Notes: generated from the letters alone by a model not told the origin. A DNA stretch of 64,000 nucleotides from Nocardiopsis sp. YSL2 (GCF_030555055.1 NZ_JAMOAO010000001.1:310001-374000), one strand, 5' to 3'; shown: positions 43,799 through 53,505, numbered from the stretch's first letter. Numbers and translations are program-made.

Positions 43799-44224
43799 TC
43801 ACCGCTTGGGAACGACCAGGCGCGTACCCGACCACTCCGATCCAATGCTCACAGCGCTGGTCTGCGACAGACCCGACGTGTTGGCCGCCTCGGCGACGTC
43901 GTTGGGGGACACGTGCAGCTCACGTCCCGCCTTCGGGGTCAGCACCAGGATGGTGCCCCCGTCGGCGATGAGCGTCACGGTGTCCATCAGCGCGTCGGCC
44001 AGGTCCTCCTCCTCGTCCGACCGCCACCACAGCAGTGCCGCATCGACGTCACCGTCGAAATCCTCGTCGACCAGCGCCTCGCCCGTGAGTTCGGCGATGG
44101 ATGCGCGCAGTCCCTCGTCGACGTCATCGTCGAAACCGAATTCCTGCACCACCTGACCCGGCTTGAATCCGAGTCGGTCAGCCAAGCCGCGTTCGCTTTG
44201 TGCCTGGCCCGCGGTCGCGCTCAC
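43799..44224 (-). CDS. DUF3052 family protein
   Basis: A 141-residue acidic protein matching DUF3052: LADRLGFKPGQVVQEFGFDDDVDEGLR, ALLWWRSDEEEDLADALMDT and GTILVLTPKAGRELHVSPNDVAEAA. The function is unknown; in Streptomyces-like genomes it is a conserved neighbour of the AhpE-type peroxiredoxin, as it is here. GTG 44224 is preceded by GGAGGAG. The peroxiredoxin start is 127 bp downstream. Confidence 0.93.
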   Translation of the reverse strand: MSATAGQAQSERGLADRLGFKPGQVVQEFGFDDDVDEGLRASIAELTGEALVDEDFDGDVDAALLWWRSDEEEDLADALMDTVTLIADGGTILVLTPKAGRELHVSPNDVAEAANTSGLSQTSAVSIGSEWSGTRLVVPKR

Positions 44225-44382
44225 GAAAGTTCTCCTCCACAGATGGTTTTTCTCAATCTTGCCTGCACGAAGCAGTTGTCACAACGATGCCGGGTCCTCG
44301 CGGTCCCCGTCGCTCGTGTTCTTCACCATCGCTGATGGCCTAGTTCACACGCTACTGGCATGTGCCGTCAACGCGCTGCCGA

Positions 44383-44796
44383 TCATGCCGACGACAGGTA
44401 CGACAGCCGTACCCTGCGCTCGGGGTTGTCCACGTTCAGATCGACCACGGCGATGGACTGCCATGTTCCCAGTTCGAGCCTTCCGCCCAGGACGGGAACG
44501 GTGGTCTGCGGGGCGACGAAGGCCGGCATCACGTGCGACCGGCCGTGTCCCCTGGATCCGTGCTGGTGGCGCCAGCGGTCGTCCGCCGGCAGCAGGTCGT
44601 CCAGGGAGGCGAGCAGGTCGTCGTCCGACCCCGCCCCGAGTTCGATGATCGCCACGCCCGCGGTCGCGTGCGGGACGAACACGTTGAGGAGACCGTCTCC
44701 TCCTCCGGACTCGGAGACGAAGTCGCCGCACTCCCGCGTGATGTCGGTGATGCTCTCCGATCCGCCGGTGTGCAGCTCAAGGATCTGTGTCCGCAT
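44383..44796 (-). CDS. YjbQ family protein (UPF0047)
   Basis: A 137-residue protein of the YjbQ/UPF0047 family, from ATG 44796 (the longer frame adds a non-conserved piece). Typical motifs are VPHATAGVAIIE, the His-rich HQHGSRGHGRSHVMPAF, and GTWQSIAVVDLN. Some members have weak thiamine-phosphate synthase activity, but the physiological role is unclear. It is trimeric and cytosolic by family knowledge. Confidence 0.92.
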   Translation of the reverse strand: MRTQILELHTGGSESITDITRECGDFVSESGGGDGLLNVFVPHATAGVAIIELGAGSDDDLLASLDDLLPADDRWRHQHGSRGHGRSHVMPAFVAPQTTVPVLGGRLELGTWQSIAVVDLNVDNPERRVRLSYLSSA

Positions 44797-44923
44797 AGCG
44801 ACACCTTCGCGCAGCCGGAGCGCTCGTGCAACCATGCTGGCCCGCGATCGGATGGCGGAGTGCGCCCGCAGGGTCCATACTCGACCCCGACAGCCGTGAA
44901 CCCGGACGAAAGGAGGGGAAACG

Positions 44924-46582
44924 GTGACCGTGTCGTTACGTTTGGGCCCCCTGCTCCGTCACGTGGGTGAGACCGCCGCGACGGTGTGGGTGGAGACGGA
45001 CGCCCCCTGCCACGTGCGGATCCGCGTCGACGGGGACGTCACCGCGTCGGCCGGGACCTTCACCGTCCACGGCCACCACTACGCCGTGTGCGAAATCGAG
45101 GGCCTGCCGCCCGGCGCGGCCCTCCCCTACGAGGTCTACCTCGACGACGACCGGGTCTGGCCAGAGCCCCACAGCGCCTTCCCTCCCAGCGTCGTGCGCA
45201 CGGTCGACCCCCAGGCGCCCACACGCCTGCTCTACGGCTCCTGCCGCACGCCCACCGGCGACGCGCCCGAGGGCGTCGTCCGGTACGGCCCCGACATGCT
45301 CCGCGCGACCGCGCGCCGCCTGGTCGACGATTCGGTCGACGGCAACCTGCTGCTCCTGCTCATCGGCGACCAGGTCTACGCCGACGAGATCCAGGAGCCC
45401 ATGCGCGCCTTCCTCTCCCAGAGCAGGAGCGCGCTCCCCGACGACGGCGCGCCCGCCGACGAGGTCGTCCACTACGACGAGTACGCCGAGCTGTACCGGC
45501 AGGCCTGGAGCGACCCCCAGGTGCGCTGGCTGCTGTCCACCGTGCCCACGCTGATGGTGTTCGACGACCACGACGTGCGCGACGACTGGAACACCTCGGC
45601 CGCCTGGCGCGGCGCCATGGACTCCCGGCCGTGGTGGCGGGCCCGGGTGACCAACGGCCTGGGCGCCTACTGGGTCTATCAGCACGTGGGCAATCTCTCC
45701 CCCGCCGAACGCGACAAGGACCCGCTCTGGGCCCGCGTGCGGGAAGCGCGCGGCGACGCCGCCGAGGCGGTCGACGACCTGGCCCGGCGCGCCCACGACG
45801 ACCCCTCCTCCTACCGCTGGAGCCACCGGCACGACGTGGGGCCGGTTCGGATCCTCATGGCCGACACCCGCTGTGCCCGTGCCCTGGGCGAGGACGCGCT
45901 CGAGGACGGCTCACGCTCGATCCTGGGGCCCGAGGGGCACGCATGGCTCGACGAGCAGCTCGCGGGCGGACCCGACCACGTGGTCGTGGCCTCGACGGTG
46001 CCCGTCCTGCTGCCCCCGGCCGTGCAGTACCTGGAGGCCTGGAACGAGGCCGTGTGCGCGGGGGCCTGGGGACGGGCCGCCCGGGGCCCGGCCGAGCGGC
46101 TGCGCCAGGCGCTCGACCTGGAGCACTGGGGCGCCTTCCAGTACTCGCTGCGCCGCCTGGCCACGGGCGTCGGGGAGCTCGCCCGGGGCGAACGCGGTCC
46201 GACTCCCGCCACCGTGCTGCTGCTCAGCGGCGACGTCCACTTCTCCTACCTCGCGCGGGCCAGGGGCCTGGGCGGGCCGGAGGGCGCCGCCCGGGTCACC
46301 CAGCTGGTGTCCTCACCGCTGTGCAACCAGCTTCCGGTCAACCTGCGGCGTCTGGCACGGCTGTCCATCAGCTGGCCGTTCCGTCTGGCGGGACGGGTGC
46401 TGACGCGGATGACCGGCGTCCCGGGGAGCGGCCTGCGCTGGAGCCTGGAGGGACCGCCCTACTTCGGCAACACCATCGGCGAGGTGTCCTTCGAGGGGCG
46501 CTCGGCCGAGGCGCTCTGGTACCACCACCCCGACGGGGGCCCGGACGCCCTGCCCAGGGTGCAGAGCCGGACCCCGGTCTGA
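44924..46582 (+). CDS. PhoD-like metallophosphatase/phosphodiesterase
   Basis: A 552-residue member of the alkaline phosphatase D (PhoD) family: an N-terminal fibronectin-like domain (1-95), then the metallophosphatase core with GSCRTP, GDQVYADE, FDDHDVRDDWN and SGDVHFSYLA. No signal peptide or Tat motif is seen, unlike secreted PhoD, so it probably acts inside the cell on phosphodiesters or nucleotides. The start GTG 44924 has AAAGGAGGGG upstream. It ends at a bidirectional terminator. Confidence 0.92.
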   Translation: MTVSLRLGPLLRHVGETAATVWVETDAPCHVRIRVDGDVTASAGTFTVHGHHYAVCEIEGLPPGAALPYEVYLDDDRVWPEPHSAFPPSVVRTVDPQAPTRLLYGSCRTPTGDAPEGVVRYGPDMLRATARRLVDDSVDGNLLLLLIGDQVYADEIQEPMRAFLSQSRSALPDDGAPADEVVHYDEYAELYRQAWSDPQVRWLLSTVPTLMVFDDHDVRDDWNTSAAWRGAMDSRPWWRARVTNGLGAYWVYQHVGNLSPAERDKDPLWARVREARGDAAEAVDDLARRAHDDPSSYRWSHRHDVGPVRILMADTRCARALGEDALEDGSRSILGPEGHAWLDEQLAGGPDHVVVASTVPVLLPPAVQYLEAWNEAVCAGAWGRAARGPAERLRQALDLEHWGAFQYSLRRLATGVGELARGERGPTPATVLLLSGDVHFSYLARARGLGGPEGAARVTQLVSSPLCNQLPVNLRRLARLSISWPFRLAGRVLTRMTGVPGSGLRWSLEGPPYFGNTIGEVSFEGRSAEALWYHHPDGGPDALPRVQSRTPV

Positions 46583-46622
46583 ACCGCCGGTCCGGACCGC
46601 ACACGCCGCGCAGGCCCGGACG

Positions 46623-46658
46623 CCGCGTGCGGGCCCCCGATGGGGAGCCCGCACGCGG
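46623..46658. terminator. Bidirectional terminator after phoD-like gene
   Basis: CCGCGTGCGGGC (46623-46634) and GCCCGCACGCGG (46647-46658) form a perfect 12-bp stem; the loop itself starts with CCCC and ends with GGGG and lengthens it. It lies between convergent stop codons. Confidence 0.85.
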
Positions 46659-46681
46659 TGGCGTCGGTACGAGAGGTGCCG

Positions 46682-47764
46682 TTACGGCTTGTGGGAGCGC
46701 GGACGACGCGTGGACGGGGCGCCGCGCCGCCGACGGCGGACGGCCATGCCCAGGTCGCTGCCCCGCTCCAGGAACTGCAGGGCCGCGCGGTGCACGGACG
46801 AACGGCCGCCCGGGGGCGCGGGGTCGGCGTTCTCGGCGTCGGCGCCGTCCAGGTGCGGCATGACGCGCGTCGGGTCGGTCTCCTGGGCGGCGCCCAGGTG
46901 CGGCAGCAGGTCCGTCTCCTCCTGGTCGGTCCGGTCGGAGTCCTGGCGGTCCCCGTCCTGCCGGTCACCCAGGTGCGGGACGACGTCCGTGCGCTCGTGG
47001 TCCGCGGACCGGTGCCCGGGCAGCGGGCGGACCGGGCGGGTGGGCTCGAGGTCGGAGGAGGGCGACGCGTCGCCCTCCGCGTCGCGGCTCTCCTCGTCCA
47101 CGACCCGCTTCCACTCCTGGTCCCGGTCCCGCTGGCGCCGGTCCTCGGCCGTGCGGGCGCGCACGAGGCGCTCGCGGTCCTTGCGCCACTCGCGCCAGAG
47201 CCGGGCCATCGGTGTGACCACCGGCCAGGTCACCCTGGCCGGACGCGACAGCGCGTGCCAGAGGTAGGCGGTGGTCCCCCACGCCTCCATGGCGCGCCGT
47301 GCGCGGGTGATGGTGAAGAAGGTGGGCAGGGCCAGGAGCAGCTGCGGCCAGGCCAGGACCAGGCAGGCCAGCAGCGGGTAGAGGCCGCCGCCCATGATCG
47401 AGGCCATCGCGCCGACGACGACGGGGACCAGGGCCAGGACCACCCGCAGGTTGGTGAACTGGCGGAAGCGGTGCAGGGAGCGCCGGGCCGAGACCTGCGG
47501 CGTGAGCCCCTCGGGCAGGGGCGTGGGCTGGACCACCGTCGCCAGGAGCAGGGACCCGACCCCCACGCACGCCGCCAGCAGGATCGTCCATCCCGCGGCG
47601 GCCAGCGTGCCGCCGACCGCGATGGCGACCACACCGAGCACCGGCAGCGGAGCGGGAACCCAGAAGAGCACCCGTCTGCGCAGCTCGCCCTCCTGCGTGG
47701 GCTGGAGAACGAAGTCGGTCACCGGTGCCGGTATCCGGAACCTCTTCCTCGGTCGCTCGACCAC
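46682..47764 (-). CDS. Membrane protein with acidic repeat-containing tail, unknown function
   Basis: A 360-residue protein from GTG 47764. Hydrophobic helices occur at about 27-70 (two segments) and 100-150 (two segments), so four in all. A charged amphipathic region (about 180-240, RLWREWRKDRERLVRARTAEDRRQ) is followed by a Asp/Glu-rich tail with three copies of a PHL motif: TDVVPHLGDR, TDLLPHLGAA and TRVMPHLDG. It ends in a very basic stretch (RRRRRGAPSTRRPR). I do not recognise a family. No partner gene is nearby. Confidence 0.75.
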   Translation of the reverse strand: MVERPRKRFRIPAPVTDFVLQPTQEGELRRRVLFWVPAPLPVLGVVAIAVGGTLAAAGWTILLAACVGVGSLLLATVVQPTPLPEGLTPQVSARRSLHRFRQFTNLRVVLALVPVVVGAMASIMGGGLYPLLACLVLAWPQLLLALPTFFTITRARRAMEAWGTTAYLWHALSRPARVTWPVVTPMARLWREWRKDRERLVRARTAEDRRQRDRDQEWKRVVDEESRDAEGDASPSSDLEPTRPVRPLPGHRSADHERTDVVPHLGDRQDGDRQDSDRTDQEETDLLPHLGAAQETDPTRVMPHLDGADAENADPAPPGGRSSVHRAALQFLERGSDLGMAVRRRRRGAPSTRRPRSHKP

Positions 47765-48294
47765 TGCGTGACCCCCCAAGAACGTCGAGACGGGACGGGG
47801 CGCCGGCCACCGGGCGGGGAATGTCCCCGCCGGGGCTCGCGGCTGCGACCCGCCCATGTCAAAGCTATCCCTAATCGTGTGGTCCCCGGGCACACACGGG
47901 CAGTCACGTCCAATTCGTTTCCGGCCGTGTGAACCGGAGCGGGCCGCGCCCGCCCCGGAGCCGCTACCAGCTTCGCGTGCGCCTGAGACACTCCGCCAGG
48001 GCGTGTGCGGCGGATACCCGCCCCGCTGCGCGTCGCCCCAGCGGCACTCTCACCGCGTTCTCATCGGTCGACAGGGGAACCACCTGTCTCACCCTTCGGC
48101 CCTGTGAGAGCACCACTGGATGCGCCGCTCGCGACGGGCGGCATCCACCGCACACGCCCTAGTCACAGTCGTACCCCACAGTCGTGAAACCACCGTAAAA
48201 ACCCAGACGAACTGACCGGATACGGTCGATCACCGCCACCCGGCCCCCACTACTCACTCCCCACCGCCCCGGCCCCGCGGCCGAGCCCCGCCGC
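47765..48294. other. Gene-free region between the membrane-protein gene and the PucR gene
   Basis: No convincing gene. Visible structure is the 9-bp direct repeat CACAGTCGT at 48164-48172 and 48177-48185, 13 bp apart, in an AT-richer patch. The region holds the promoter of the minus-strand membrane-protein gene and the 3' flank of the PucR-type gene. Confidence 0.4.
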
Positions 48295-49533
48295 TCAGTC
48301 CTCGCCGTGCTCGGCGAGCCGGCCCAGGGCGACCGCCACCCGCAGCACGAACGAACCCCGGCCGTCGGAGGGGATGCGTCCGGTGAGCTCGCCGATGCGG
48401 CTGAGCCGGTAGCGCACGGTGTTGGGGTGGACGAACAGCATGCGCGCCGTGGCCTCCAGCGAGGAGGCGTGCTCCAGGTAGACCGAGAGCGTGTCCAGCA
48501 GGGGGGAGCCCGCGCCCTGCAACGGGACGTAGACCTCCTCCACCAGTTGGCGCCGAGCGTCGGTGTCGCCCCGCAGGGCCCGCTCGGGCAGCAGGTCGTC
48601 GGCGAGGACCGGGCGCGGAGCGTCGGGCCAGGCGACCGCGGCGCGCAGGCCGTTGACCGCGGCCCGCGCCGAGGCGCCGGCCGCGCGCAGGTCGGGTACG
48701 GCCGGCCCCACGACCACCGGACCGGGGCCGAACAGCCCGGACAGGGGCTCGGCGGCGGCCACGGGAAGCTCGTCGGCCGCGTAGCGGTCCCCCACCCCGA
48801 CGACGACCACCACGCGCCGGCCCTGCCGTCCCGCGAGCACGTCGTGGCCCAGGCGCCGCGCGGCCGCGCGGATGTCGTCGAGGACCTTGGTGCCGCCCTC
48901 CTCGCCCGCGTCGCCCGCCACCGCGATGACAGGGGTGTGCGACCACCCCAGGGCCGATCCCCAGGTCTGCAGGCCCTCCTCCCGGTCCCCGTGCAGGAGG
49001 GCGTCGACGATCAGCGCCTCCAGCCGGGCGTCCCACGCCCCCCGCGCCTCGGCGGCGCGCGCGTAGACCTTCGCGGAGCTGAAGGCCACCTCGCGTGTGT
49101 AGCGCAGCACGGCCTCGCGCAACTGCTGGGCTCCACCCGGCGCGGCCAACTCCTCCACCTGGACCTCGACCACGTCGATGACCACGCGGATCATGTCGAC
49201 GGTCTGCTGGAGGGAGACCGAGCGGGTCAGCTCCCGCGGCGCGGTGCCGAACACCTCCACGGTGATCGCCGGGCGTCCCCGCACCGGGTTGCGGAACCAG
49301 TCGACGAAGGCGGCCACGCCCGACTGCGCGACCAGGCCGATCCATGACCGGTCCTCGGCCGACATCCGGCGGAACCAGCCCAGCCGCTCCTCCATGCGCG
49401 CCACGGCGGCCGTGCCGATGGTGCCCATCGAGCGCTCCAGGCGGCGTACGGTCTCGGCCCGGACGCGGTCCTGGTCCGTGGCATCCTGTTCCGTGGGGCC
49501 CTCGTCCGGTGTCGGGTGGGATTCGGTGTTCAC
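48295..49533 (-). CDS. fasR: PucR-type regulator FasR, activator of the fatty-acid synthase cluster
   Basis: A 412-residue protein with a long N-terminal region (AAFVDWFRNP, helical), a GGDEF-like CdaR middle part, and the C-terminal PucR HTH ARMLFVHPNTVRYRLSRIGELTG. It is divergent from fabD, which is exactly the arrangement of Streptomyces FasR (SCO2386), known to activate fabD-fabH-acpP-fabF. The name rests on architecture and synteny. GTG 49533 is taken as start; no strong ribosome site is seen. It probably responds to acyl-CoA or acyl-ACP. Confidence 0.85.
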   Translation of the reverse strand: MNTESHPTPDEGPTEQDATDQDRVRAETVRRLERSMGTIGTAAVARMEERLGWFRRMSAEDRSWIGLVAQSGVAAFVDWFRNPVRGRPAITVEVFGTAPRELTRSVSLQQTVDMIRVVIDVVEVQVEELAAPGGAQQLREAVLRYTREVAFSSAKVYARAAEARGAWDARLEALIVDALLHGDREEGLQTWGSALGWSHTPVIAVAGDAGEEGGTKVLDDIRAAARRLGHDVLAGRQGRRVVVVVGVGDRYAADELPVAAAEPLSGLFGPGPVVVGPAVPDLRAAGASARAAVNGLRAAVAWPDAPRPVLADDLLPERALRGDTDARRQLVEEVYVPLQGAGSPLLDTLSVYLEHASSLEATARMLFVHPNTVRYRLSRIGELTGRIPSDGRGSFVLRVAVALGRLAEHGED

Positions 49534-49699
49534 ACCACTAGGTTCGCATCCCCGCCGGACCGGCGGTCGGACCGCCCTCGCCCGGACGGTCGCGCCGAAG
49601 GGGTCGCGGGCCCGGTTCCACCGGCTTTCCAGCGGTGCGCGTAGCGTCGAAAGGTGACCAGTCCCACCGCTTTTGGGCTGGCCGCAGCGGGATCGGACG

Positions 49700-49723
49700 C
49701 GTTTTGTCGGGAGTCTACAAACG
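49700..49723. promoter_or_regulatory. Inverted repeat in the fasR-fabD interval, candidate FasR site
   Basis: CGTTTTGT (49700-49707) and ACAAACG (49717-49723) form an inverted repeat with a 9-bp spacer (one unpaired T) in the AT-richest part of the interval, 67 bp before the fabD start. Binding by FasR is inferred from position only. Confidence 0.5.
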
Positions 49724-49789
49724 ACGTCGACCGAACTTCGTGTCTCTCCCCATCCAACTGGTGAACTCCTACAGGGCAAGGTTGATGTC

Positions 49790-50773
49790 GTGCTTGTAAT
49801 CGTTGCTCCCGGCCAAGGTGCCCAGGTTCCCGGATTCCTCACCCCGTGGCTCGAGCTGCCCGGCGTCGCCGAACAGTTCGCCGCGTGGTCCGAGGTGACC
49901 GGGCTCGACCTCGTGCGCTTCGGCACGACCGCGGACGCGGACGAGATCCGCGACACCGCCGTCGCCCAGCCCCTGCTGGTCAGCGCCGGCCTCGTCGCGG
50001 CCTCCGCCATGCTCGGGCCCGCGTCCCACCCCGGTCCGGCGCTGCCGGCGGATCCCTCCGTCGTGGACGCCGTGGCGGGCCACAGCGTCGGTGAGTTCAC
50101 CGCCGCCGCCATCGCCGGCGTCCTGTCCCCGCACGACGCGCTGGCCCTGGTCGCCGAGCGCGGGCGGGGCATGGCCGACGCCGCGGCCCGCACCGAGACC
50201 GGCATGACTGCGGTCCTGGGCGGTGACCGCGAGGAGGTCCTGGCCGGGATCGAGGCCGCCGGCCTCACTCCCGCCAACGACAACGGTTCCGGGCAGATCG
50301 TGGCCGCCGGCACCACCGAGCAGCTCGCGGCGTTCGCCGAGAACCCGCCGGGACGGGCCCGCCTGCGCTCGCTGTCGGTCGCGGGCGCCTTCCACACCGA
50401 GCACATGGCCCCGGCCGTGGAGCGGGTCCGGGCGGGCGCGGCCCACCTGACCACCTCCGATCCCACGGTGCGGCTGCTCTCCAACGCCGACGGCGCGGTC
50501 GTCAGCGGGGGAGCGGACTACCTGGAGCGCCTGGTCACCCAGATCTCCTCTCCCGTGCGGTGGGACGCCTGCACGAAGACGCTCGCCGACCTGGGTGTGA
50601 CCGGCCTCATCGAACTCACGCCGGCCGGCACGCTGACCGGCCTGGCCAAGCGCGCGCTGCGCGGCGTCGACCTCCTCGCGGTGAAGACGCCCGACGACCT
50701 CGACCGCGCCGCCGCCCTCATCAAGGAGCACGCGGGTACCACCCCCCACGCGAGCCCCGCCCAGGAAGGTTGA
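49790..50773 (+). CDS. fabD: Malonyl-CoA:ACP transacylase FabD
   Basis: A 327-residue enzyme that loads malonyl groups onto ACP. GTG 49790 starts MLVIVAPGQGAQ, the usual N terminus; the open frame extends upstream but is not conserved. Nucleophile Ser in GHSVGE (near residue 98) and His in GAFHTEHM are present. It is the first gene of fabD-fabH-acpP-fabF, 2 bp before fabH. It supplies both fatty-acid and possibly polyketide synthesis. Confidence 0.96.
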   Translation: MLVIVAPGQGAQVPGFLTPWLELPGVAEQFAAWSEVTGLDLVRFGTTADADEIRDTAVAQPLLVSAGLVAASAMLGPASHPGPALPADPSVVDAVAGHSVGEFTAAAIAGVLSPHDALALVAERGRGMADAAARTETGMTAVLGGDREEVLAGIEAAGLTPANDNGSGQIVAAGTTEQLAAFAENPPGRARLRSLSVAGAFHTEHMAPAVERVRAGAAHLTTSDPTVRLLSNADGAVVSGGADYLERLVTQISSPVRWDACTKTLADLGVTGLIELTPAGTLTGLAKRALRGVDLLAVKTPDDLDRAAALIKEHAGTTPHASPAQEG

Positions 50774-50775
50774 CC

Positions 50776-51732
50776 ATGTTCAGCTCCCCGAGCACTCCCC
50801 CGGGCGCGGCGATCGTCGCCTTCGGCGACTACCAGCCGGCCCAGGTCGTCACCAACGCCGACCTGACGGCCCGCGTGGACACCACCGACGAGTGGATCCA
50901 GAGCCGCGTGGGCATCCAGGAGCGCCGCATCGCGGGACCGGGCGACACCGTCGAGAGCATGGCCGTGGTGGCCGGCGGCAAGGCGCTGGCGGCCGGCGGG
51001 CTGGCCCCCGAGGACATCGACCTGGTGATCGTGGCCACCTGCACCGCGCAGGACCAGATCCCCAACGCGGCCGCCTCGGTCGCCGCCAAGCTGGGCATCG
51101 TCGCCCCGGGCGCCTTCGACGTCAACGCCGCCTGCGCGGGCTTCTGCTACGCGCTGGCCATCGCCTCGGACTCGGTCCGCGGCGGCAGCGCGCGCAACGT
51201 GCTGGTGATCGGGTCGGAGAAGCTCAGCGACTGGGTGGACTGGGACGACCGCTCCACCTGCGTGATCTTCGCCGACGGCGCCGGCGCCGCGGTGGTCTCG
51301 GCCTCCGAGGAGCACGGTGTGGGGCCGGTGGTGTGGGGCTCCTCCGGGGAGCGCGCCGACAAGATCTACCTGCGCGACCACAAGTACCTCTACCAGGAGG
51401 GCCAGGCGGTCTTCCGCTGGACCACCACGGAGCTGTACGAGGTCGCCCTGGAGGCCCTGGACAGGGCCGGGGTGGACCCCTCCGAGCTCACCGCGTTCGT
51501 TCCCCACCAGGCGAATCTGCGCATCGTGGAGTCCATCGCCCGCAAGCTGGGGGCGCCACAGGCACTCGTGGCGCGCGATATCGTCACCGCTGGCAACACC
51601 TCCTCCGCGTCCGTTCCGCTCGCGCTCTCGCGCATGGTGGAACGCGGGGAGCTGCCGTCGGGGAGCACCGTCCTCACCCTGGGCTTCGGCGCGGGGCTGG
51701 TCTATGCCGCACAGGTGATCCGTATCCCCTGA
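50776..51732 (+). CDS. fabH: Beta-ketoacyl-ACP synthase III FabH
   Basis: A 318-residue initiating condensing enzyme with the Cys-His-Asn triad: Cys in VNAACAGFCYAL, His in PHQANLRI and Asn in TAGNTSSAS. It condenses a starter acyl-CoA (branched in actinobacteria) with malonyl-ACP. ATG 50776 follows AGGAAGG. It is co-transcribed with fabD (2-bp gap) and acpP. Confidence 0.96.
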   Translation: MFSSPSTPPGAAIVAFGDYQPAQVVTNADLTARVDTTDEWIQSRVGIQERRIAGPGDTVESMAVVAGGKALAAGGLAPEDIDLVIVATCTAQDQIPNAAASVAAKLGIVAPGAFDVNAACAGFCYALAIASDSVRGGSARNVLVIGSEKLSDWVDWDDRSTCVIFADGAGAAVVSASEEHGVGPVVWGSSGERADKIYLRDHKYLYQEGQAVFRWTTTELYEVALEALDRAGVDPSELTAFVPHQANLRIVESIARKLGAPQALVARDIVTAGNTSSASVPLALSRMVERGELPSGSTVLTLGFGAGLVYAAQVIRIP

Positions 51733-51837
51733 CCCGCACCGCACGGACCTGAGGTGTCCCGCGCGAGACGGTCCGACCCGTCGTCGCACGGTGACCTCGA
51801 ACCAGACACAGAATCAGCGAACAAGGAGAATCACGAC

Positions 51838-52077
51838 ATGGCTCACACCGAGCAGGAGATCCTGAGCGGCCTCGGCGAGATCATCGAGGAGATCGTCGGT
51901 ACCGACGCCTCCGAGGTCAGCCCGGAGAAAAGCTTCGTCGACGACCTCGACATCGACTCGCTGTCCATGGTGGAGATCGCCATCGCCGCCCAGGACAAGT
52001 TCGGCGTGGAGATCCCCGACGACCAGCTCAAGGACCTCAAGACGGTCCAGGACGTCATCACCTTCATCCAGAAGTAG
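51838..52077 (+). CDS. acpP: Acyl carrier protein AcpP
   Basis: A 79-residue acidic helical protein carrying the phosphopantetheine on Ser41 in the DIDSLSMVE motif. It is full length for the family. ATG 51838 follows AAGGAG. It lies between fabH (105 bp) and fabF (169 bp) in the fatty-acid synthase cluster; the wider gaps may reflect extra promoters for the high ACP level needed. Confidence 0.97.
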   Translation: MAHTEQEILSGLGEIIEEIVGTDASEVSPEKSFVDDLDIDSLSMVEIAIAAQDKFGVEIPDDQLKDLKTVQDVITFIQK

Positions 52078-52246
52078 GCGCGCCCGGGCCGCCGGAGCCC
52101 CCCCACCGGCACCGGCGGCCCCGCCCGCGTGCGAGACGGCCCACCACGGCGACGGCTCCCGCGGCGCCCCGACCGAACCCAGCACCATCCGCACACGTCT
52201 TCCGGATCCGCAACCGGGAACGATCCACGAGAAGGGCGATCGGATC

Positions 52247-53485
52247 ATGTCCAAGACCGATGTCGTCATCACCGGCCTCGGCGCCACCACCCCCCTCGGG
52301 GGTGACGTCGCGACCACATGGTCCGCGCTCCTCGACGGCCGCTCCGGCATCTCCATGCTGGACGAGTCCTGGCACGAGAAGCTCCCCGTGCACTTCGCCG
52401 GGCGCATCGCCCAGGAGCCCTCGGAGAAGCTGCCGCGTCCGCGCCTGCGCCGGCTCGACCGGACCCAGCAGTTCGCCCTGATCGCGGCCCAGGAGGCCTG
52501 GGCCGACGCCGGCACTCCCGAGATCGACCCGCTGCGCCTCGGCGTGGTCGTCTCCAGCGGGATCGGTGGCATCCTCACCATCCTCGAGCAGTACGACACC
52601 TTCCGTGAGAAGGGCTGGAAGCGGGTCTCCCCGTTCACCGTGCCCATGCTCATGCCCAACAGCCCCGCGGCCGCGGTCAGCCTGGAGTTCACCGCCCGGG
52701 CCGGGGCGCACGCCCCCGTCAGCGCCTGCGCCTCCAGCGCCGAGGCCATCGCCAACGGTGTCGACATGATCCGCGCCGGGCGCGCCGACATCGTCATCGC
52801 CGGCGGCACCGAGGCGGCCATCCACCCGCTCAACATCGCCTCCTTCGCCTCGATGCGCGCGCTGTCCACGCGCAACGACGACCCGCAGACCGCCTCCCGT
52901 CCCTGGGACAAGGACCGTGACGGCTTCGTCATGGGCGAGGGCGCCGGCATCGTGGTCCTGGAGTCGGCCGAGCACGCGGCCCGCCGCGGCGCCCGGGTGT
53001 ACGCCCGCGCCGCCGGTGTCGGTTACACCAACGACGCCTACGACATCGTCCAGCCCGACCCCGAGGGCACCGGCCAGGCGCGCGCCATCACCGAGGCCCT
53101 GACCGACGCCGACCTCCGGACGAGCGACATCGTGCACGTCAACGCGCACGCCACGTCCACCCCGGCCGGCGACGTCGGTGAGACACGTGCGATCCGCACC
53201 GCCCTGGGCGACGCCGACGCCGACCGCGTGGCGGTGACCTCCACCAAGTCCATGACCGGCCACCTGCTGGGCGGCGCGGGCGCGGTGGAGTCGATCGCCA
53301 CGGTCCTGGCCCTGCACGAGGGCCGGATCCCGCCGACGATCAACATCCACGAGCTGGACCCCGACGTGGTGGTGGACATCGTCCGCGACAAGCCCCGGGA
53401 CATGCCCACCGGCGACGTGGCGGCGATCAACGAGTCCTTCGGGTTCGGCGGTCACAACATCGCTCTGGTGTTCCAACGCGTCTGA
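52247..53485 (+). CDS. fabF: Beta-ketoacyl-ACP synthase II FabF
   Basis: A 412-residue elongating condensing enzyme with Cys161 (VSACASS), His in NAHATSTPAGD and His in GFGGHN. It extends acyl-ACP by two carbons per cycle. The start is ATG 52247. It is the last gene of the cluster and is followed by a hairpin. Confidence 0.97.
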   Translation: MSKTDVVITGLGATTPLGGDVATTWSALLDGRSGISMLDESWHEKLPVHFAGRIAQEPSEKLPRPRLRRLDRTQQFALIAAQEAWADAGTPEIDPLRLGVVVSSGIGGILTILEQYDTFREKGWKRVSPFTVPMLMPNSPAAAVSLEFTARAGAHAPVSACASSAEAIANGVDMIRAGRADIVIAGGTEAAIHPLNIASFASMRALSTRNDDPQTASRPWDKDRDGFVMGEGAGIVVLESAEHAARRGARVYARAAGVGYTNDAYDIVQPDPEGTGQARAITEALTDADLRTSDIVHVNAHATSTPAGDVGETRAIRTALGDADADRVAVTSTKSMTGHLLGGAGAVESIATVLALHEGRIPPTINIHELDPDVVVDIVRDKPRDMPTGDVAAINESFGFGGHNIALVFQRV

Positions 53486-53505
53486 CCCCGCGTCCGCACC
53501 GCACC

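Noticed and set aside
48295..50484. Extension of the PucR frame to 729 residues over fabD.
   Set aside because: The added part is antisense to fabD and low-complexity; the start at 49533 gives the normal family length.
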